This document shows positions 60,901 through 64,000 of a stretch of 64,000 nucleotides of DNA, piece by piece. A program made the position numbers and the translations under genes. The DNA is from Annulohypoxylon bovei var. microspora (Eukaryota > Ascomycota > Sordariomycetes > Xylariales > Hypoxylaceae), in NCBI GenBank assembly GCA_022836615.1, contig MU405255.1, forward strand, positions 207,382 through 271,381, in the 5' to 3' direction. The notes beneath the pieces were generated by a model. That model was given only the letters and a program-made list of their open reading frames with translations, ran no database searches and had not been told where the DNA came from. Position 1 is the stretch's first letter. Every line of letters begins with the position of its first letter.

Positions 60901-63465
60901 TTATATCATTATTTTAACTTATAAACATTAATATTTTACCTTGTATTTATATTTAAGCCGTCTTTAATTATATTACAAAATATTATAATAAAAATGAAAA
61001 AACGTTAACCATATATGCGGAAATTATAAAAAGCATATTCTTACATATTTTAAATAAAAACTTAATATTATCCTTTATTTTAAAATTAATGAATAAATTA
61101 ATAAAGAAGTGAAATTATTTTATTTAAGAAATATATTATTATTTCTTAAATATTTTATTATAAAAAAATAACCGGATAATCCAAAATATTAATTATTACT
61201 ATCTTAATACACATTTTTAATTCTTAAACCTTAATAATAAAAACCTTGTTAATAAATTAAAGATTAATTATAAAAAATATCTTTTACACCCGCTTATAAT
61301 AAAAGAGGTTTTTTATTTCCAATTTTTAAAGCTTTAAAATTTTAAGTTTTAAAATAAAAAGCAATAAAAGGTTTAATAAGCTTTAACATAACCTCACATA
61401 TTAATGTACTTCTTGCGTTATAAACCATTCCATTCTCATCGGTAATACACAAATTTTTACCGCATTAAATTAATATTAAATCATTTTCATTATAATTATA
61501 TTAAACTTTTACATATAAATAATAAACATTTCTTAAATTACCAAGAGGTTTACTAACACTATTAAATTACTTATAACCACTTTAATAATTATTATAATAA
61601 TATTAATAATGAAGAAAAAGTACTTAAAAAAGAAGAATTCAAATATTTAAACGAAAACATAAAAAATATTATATTAAAGGATTAATACAAGGTAGCCCAA
61701 TTAGTTTTAAAGCTTTAAGTTAAATAAAAACTTGTAAACCTTTTTAATTATTAAGATATAAATATTAATTATAATTAAATATTGTATATTAATTATTATT
61801 TTTATATACTTTTTAATATTAATAATTATTAAAAAGAATTATATTAAAGCATTTTAAGAAATTATTATATATAATTAATATTATTAAAGGTATAAGATTC
61901 CTTAAATTATAAATAAAGATTAATATATAATATTATAATAACATATTACATAAAGGTTAAAAAAGATTTATTACTATTTAAACCTTTTTATATTTAAGTT
62001 AATAAAAATAAAAACATTAAAAAATCTTATATGGTAAAGGTTTTATTTATATATCTTTAAACTATTATTAAAGGTTTAAAATCTTTTATTGTAAAATTGG
62101 TATTAATTAATGTTACAAGTAATTAAATAAAAGGTTAAATATTTTATTTATTCTTTTATATCTTTATAAATAACGTTTATAAATTATTAACCTAAAATAT
62201 CTTTATTTTAAGTTCTTTATAATATTAATTTAATAAGGTTTATTATTTTATTATTAATAAAAAGAATATATTAAGGTTAAAAGGATTAAAATAAGTTAAT
62301 AAATAATTATAAAAAATCTTTCTTATTAAACATAATAAATTCTTTAATAATATTAACGTTATATTTATTAGCGATTTCTTTTAACTTTTTTTAATTTTTA
62401 ATAAACCTTTATATACTAATAATAATTATTTAAAGAAAAATAAGATCTTTAAATGTAACTTTTATCGCTTTTTTAACCACTTTATATTCCTTATTATTAT
62501 ATAATAATAATTTAAGGAAAAGTAAGCTTTATTTTAGCAAACCTTTTCTAAGCTACGTTAAATAAAAGTTTTAATTTTTTCATAAAGATTATTAACGTTT
62601 TAATATATAATAAACTTTTAAAAAAATAAAGTTATTAACTTTAAAAACGCTTTATATATATATCCCATAAAATTACAAATAAGTAAATTTAATTAATAAT
62701 ATATATTAAATTTTAATGTTATTATTATTTACGTTAAAACTACAAATATAAGCACAAGTATAACTTATGTTAAATCTTATATAATTAAAAATTTATTTAA
62801 GTTTTTCCTTATATATATTAATTATTAAATTATATTAACTTATAATATTTAAAGCAATATTAATTTAATTAATAATATCCAAAACATTATTTATAATATA
62901 TTTTAAATAAAAAGTTTTAATATTTTTAATAATTTTTTTTAAGTAATTATAATTATTTAAGATAAATATATTAACCCTCCCTTTTATTTACCGTTAAATA
63001 AAAAGTTCCAAGATTTTAATAAAAAGCTTATAATTTTTATAAAATATGTTCGTTAAGATTTCGTTATTAATAATAATACATACCATTAAAAATAATTCTC
63101 CTTTATTATTTATTATATAATTATCATTTATAAGTTATAAAATATAACTTTTAATAAAATTATATATAATATTTTTACACCTAAATTCACCTTTAACTTT
63201 TCTTATGTGGTTATATCTTAAATATCCACATTAAAAGGGTTATTATTTAAAAAATTATTTAATTATAACCATATTTTCCAAAAACCTTTTAATTATTTAA
63301 TATAAATAAAAATTATAAATTACGAACGCCATAAACTCCAAGCTTTAAAAAAGTTAATTTATAAGCTTAATTAAAATAACCAAATATAAATATATATATT
63401 ATTAATAAAATACAAACAAATTTTTAATATATTTATATAAATATTTTTTTCCTTATACTTAAATT
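57990..63465. other. Unclassified sequence splitting repeat R copy 3
   Basis: About 5.4 kb, slightly richer in G+C than its surroundings. No LTR pair or RT motif found by eye. On the minus strand about 58,440-58,650 reads as a run of Asn/Lys/Gly/Tyr repeats (NYKNNRKGNHKGY, NYKGNCKGNY). Short segments at 60.5-60.7 and 61.4-61.6 kb look protein-like but I could not assign them. Most likely another transposon inserted in R. Confidence 0.45.
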
Positions 63466-63600
63466 ATTTTTATTTATATAAGATTAATAATTAAATTAAG
63501 ATTAAGGGTAAATTAAGGTTAAGATTTAAGGGTTTAAAAGGTGGTAAAAGCCCTTTAAAAGGATATATATTTTTAATTTAAATTAAATTAAATTATTAAT
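63466..63600 (-). repeat. Repeat R, copy 3, inner part, inverted
   Basis: GGTTAAGATTTAAGGGTTTAAAAGG followed by TGGTAAAAGCC and GATATATATTTTT is the complement of the R segment AATATATTTTTATATGGGGG...CCTTTTAAACCCTTGGATTTTAA. Sequence from 63,600 to the window end is A/T-only and may be the rest of R. Confidence 0.6.
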
Positions 63601-64000
63601 TTATAAAGATTTTAAATATATATATATATTATAATAAAAATTATAAAATCTTATTTTAAACTTTTTTATACTTATTAAACTTAATTATAAACTTTTTTAA
63701 ATAATTTTTTAAATAATAATTATTATTTATTATAATTAACGTAAATATTAATTAATTTCTAATAAATATATTATTATTATTTTTTATAAATATAATAAAA
63801 ATTATTAAATTTTATTTAATAATAATTCCATATTAAACCTTAATATAGGTTTATTTATAACTTAAAAAATATTTATAATATAACATAACACCATAACCTA
63901 CTCCCTTTTTATTAAAATAAAAAACTTATTTTTTTATTATTAATAATTTTAATTTAACTTAAATTTTATTTATATTTCTTATTCCTTTTAAAAAATAATT

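Larger units (their letters stand above)
21480..64000. repeat. A/T-rich RIP-mutated transposon block
   Basis: Continuous 42.5-kb tract of almost only A and T (about 8-13% G+C in lines counted by hand), with islands of higher G+C at 33,063-33,278, 38,980-39,020, 42,441-43,160, 47,030-47,100 and 54,230-54,320. Wherever two copies of a repeat can be compared, differences are overwhelmingly C/T and G/A transitions, the mark of RIP. No intact gene is present; A/T-only ORFs are meaningless here. Delimited elements are listed separately. Stretches where I could identify nothing: 22,757-24,522, 25,291-25,726, 27,336-29,797, 30,526-31,293, 32,192-33,057, 39,024-39,699, 41,026-41,712 and 57,600-57,725. 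Confidence 0.93.

Noticed and set aside
21480..64000. Inserted mitochondrial DNA as the source of the A/T-rich block
   Set aside because: No mitochondrial gene, rRNA or tRNA; instead target-site duplications, LTR pairs and transition-only differences between repeat copies.

Overview
The window is nuclear DNA of a filamentous ascomycete (Pezizomycotina). The evidence is short GT-AG introns with CTAAC-type branch points, closely packed genes on both strands, recognisable fungal orthologues (PAC1/nudF, a Stu2/Alp14 TOG protein, cytosolic threonyl-tRNA synthetase), and a large A/T-only block that looks like the product of repeat-induced point mutation (RIP). I cannot name the genus.

Bases 1-21,430 are a normal gene-rich compartment. 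In order it holds: the 5' part of PAC1 (-), a Stu2/XMAP215-type microtubule polymerase (+), a medium-chain alkenal/double-bond reductase (-) that seems to need a 2-nt exon, an intron-containing tRNA-Ile(UAU) (+), a broken ACS-family MFS transporter gene (-), a 2-oxoglutarate/Fe(II) dioxygenase (+), a MYND-finger protein (-), a stand-alone zinc-less enoyl-reductase-like MDR (+), threonyl-tRNA synthetase (-) and the 3' half of a TauD/Jlp1-type dioxygenase (-). The genes are housekeeping or single metabolic enzymes and do not form an obvious cluster. Exon structures below were rebuilt by hand from splice signals and reading frame.

Between about 21,430 and 21,480 the composition collapses: lines counted by hand beyond it have only about 8-13% G+C. 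The change falls inside the TauD gene. Its 3' half is intact and its 5' half can still be read as a ghost in which almost every change is C-to-T or G-to-A.

Bases 21,480-64,000 are a graveyard of nested, mostly mutated transposons with no intact gene. I could delimit: four copies of a ~0.7-kb terminal-inverted-repeat (TIR) element, each with its own perfect 8-bp target-site duplication (TSD), one almost unmutated; two copies of a second ~0.7-kb TIR family, also with 8-bp TSDs; a tRNA-derived SINE family (two full copies, one truncated); an isolated LTR and three LTR retrotransposons, of which a minus-strand Ty3/gypsy element is interrupted by a plus-strand Ty3/gypsy element that is itself interrupted by the young TIR element; and a ~1-1.2-kb repeat with a G+C-retaining hairpin head. 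The insertions give a relative time series of transposition and RIP. I found no undescribed defence or biosynthetic system; the most unusual items are the inferred 2-nt exon and the gene caught half inside the RIP zone.
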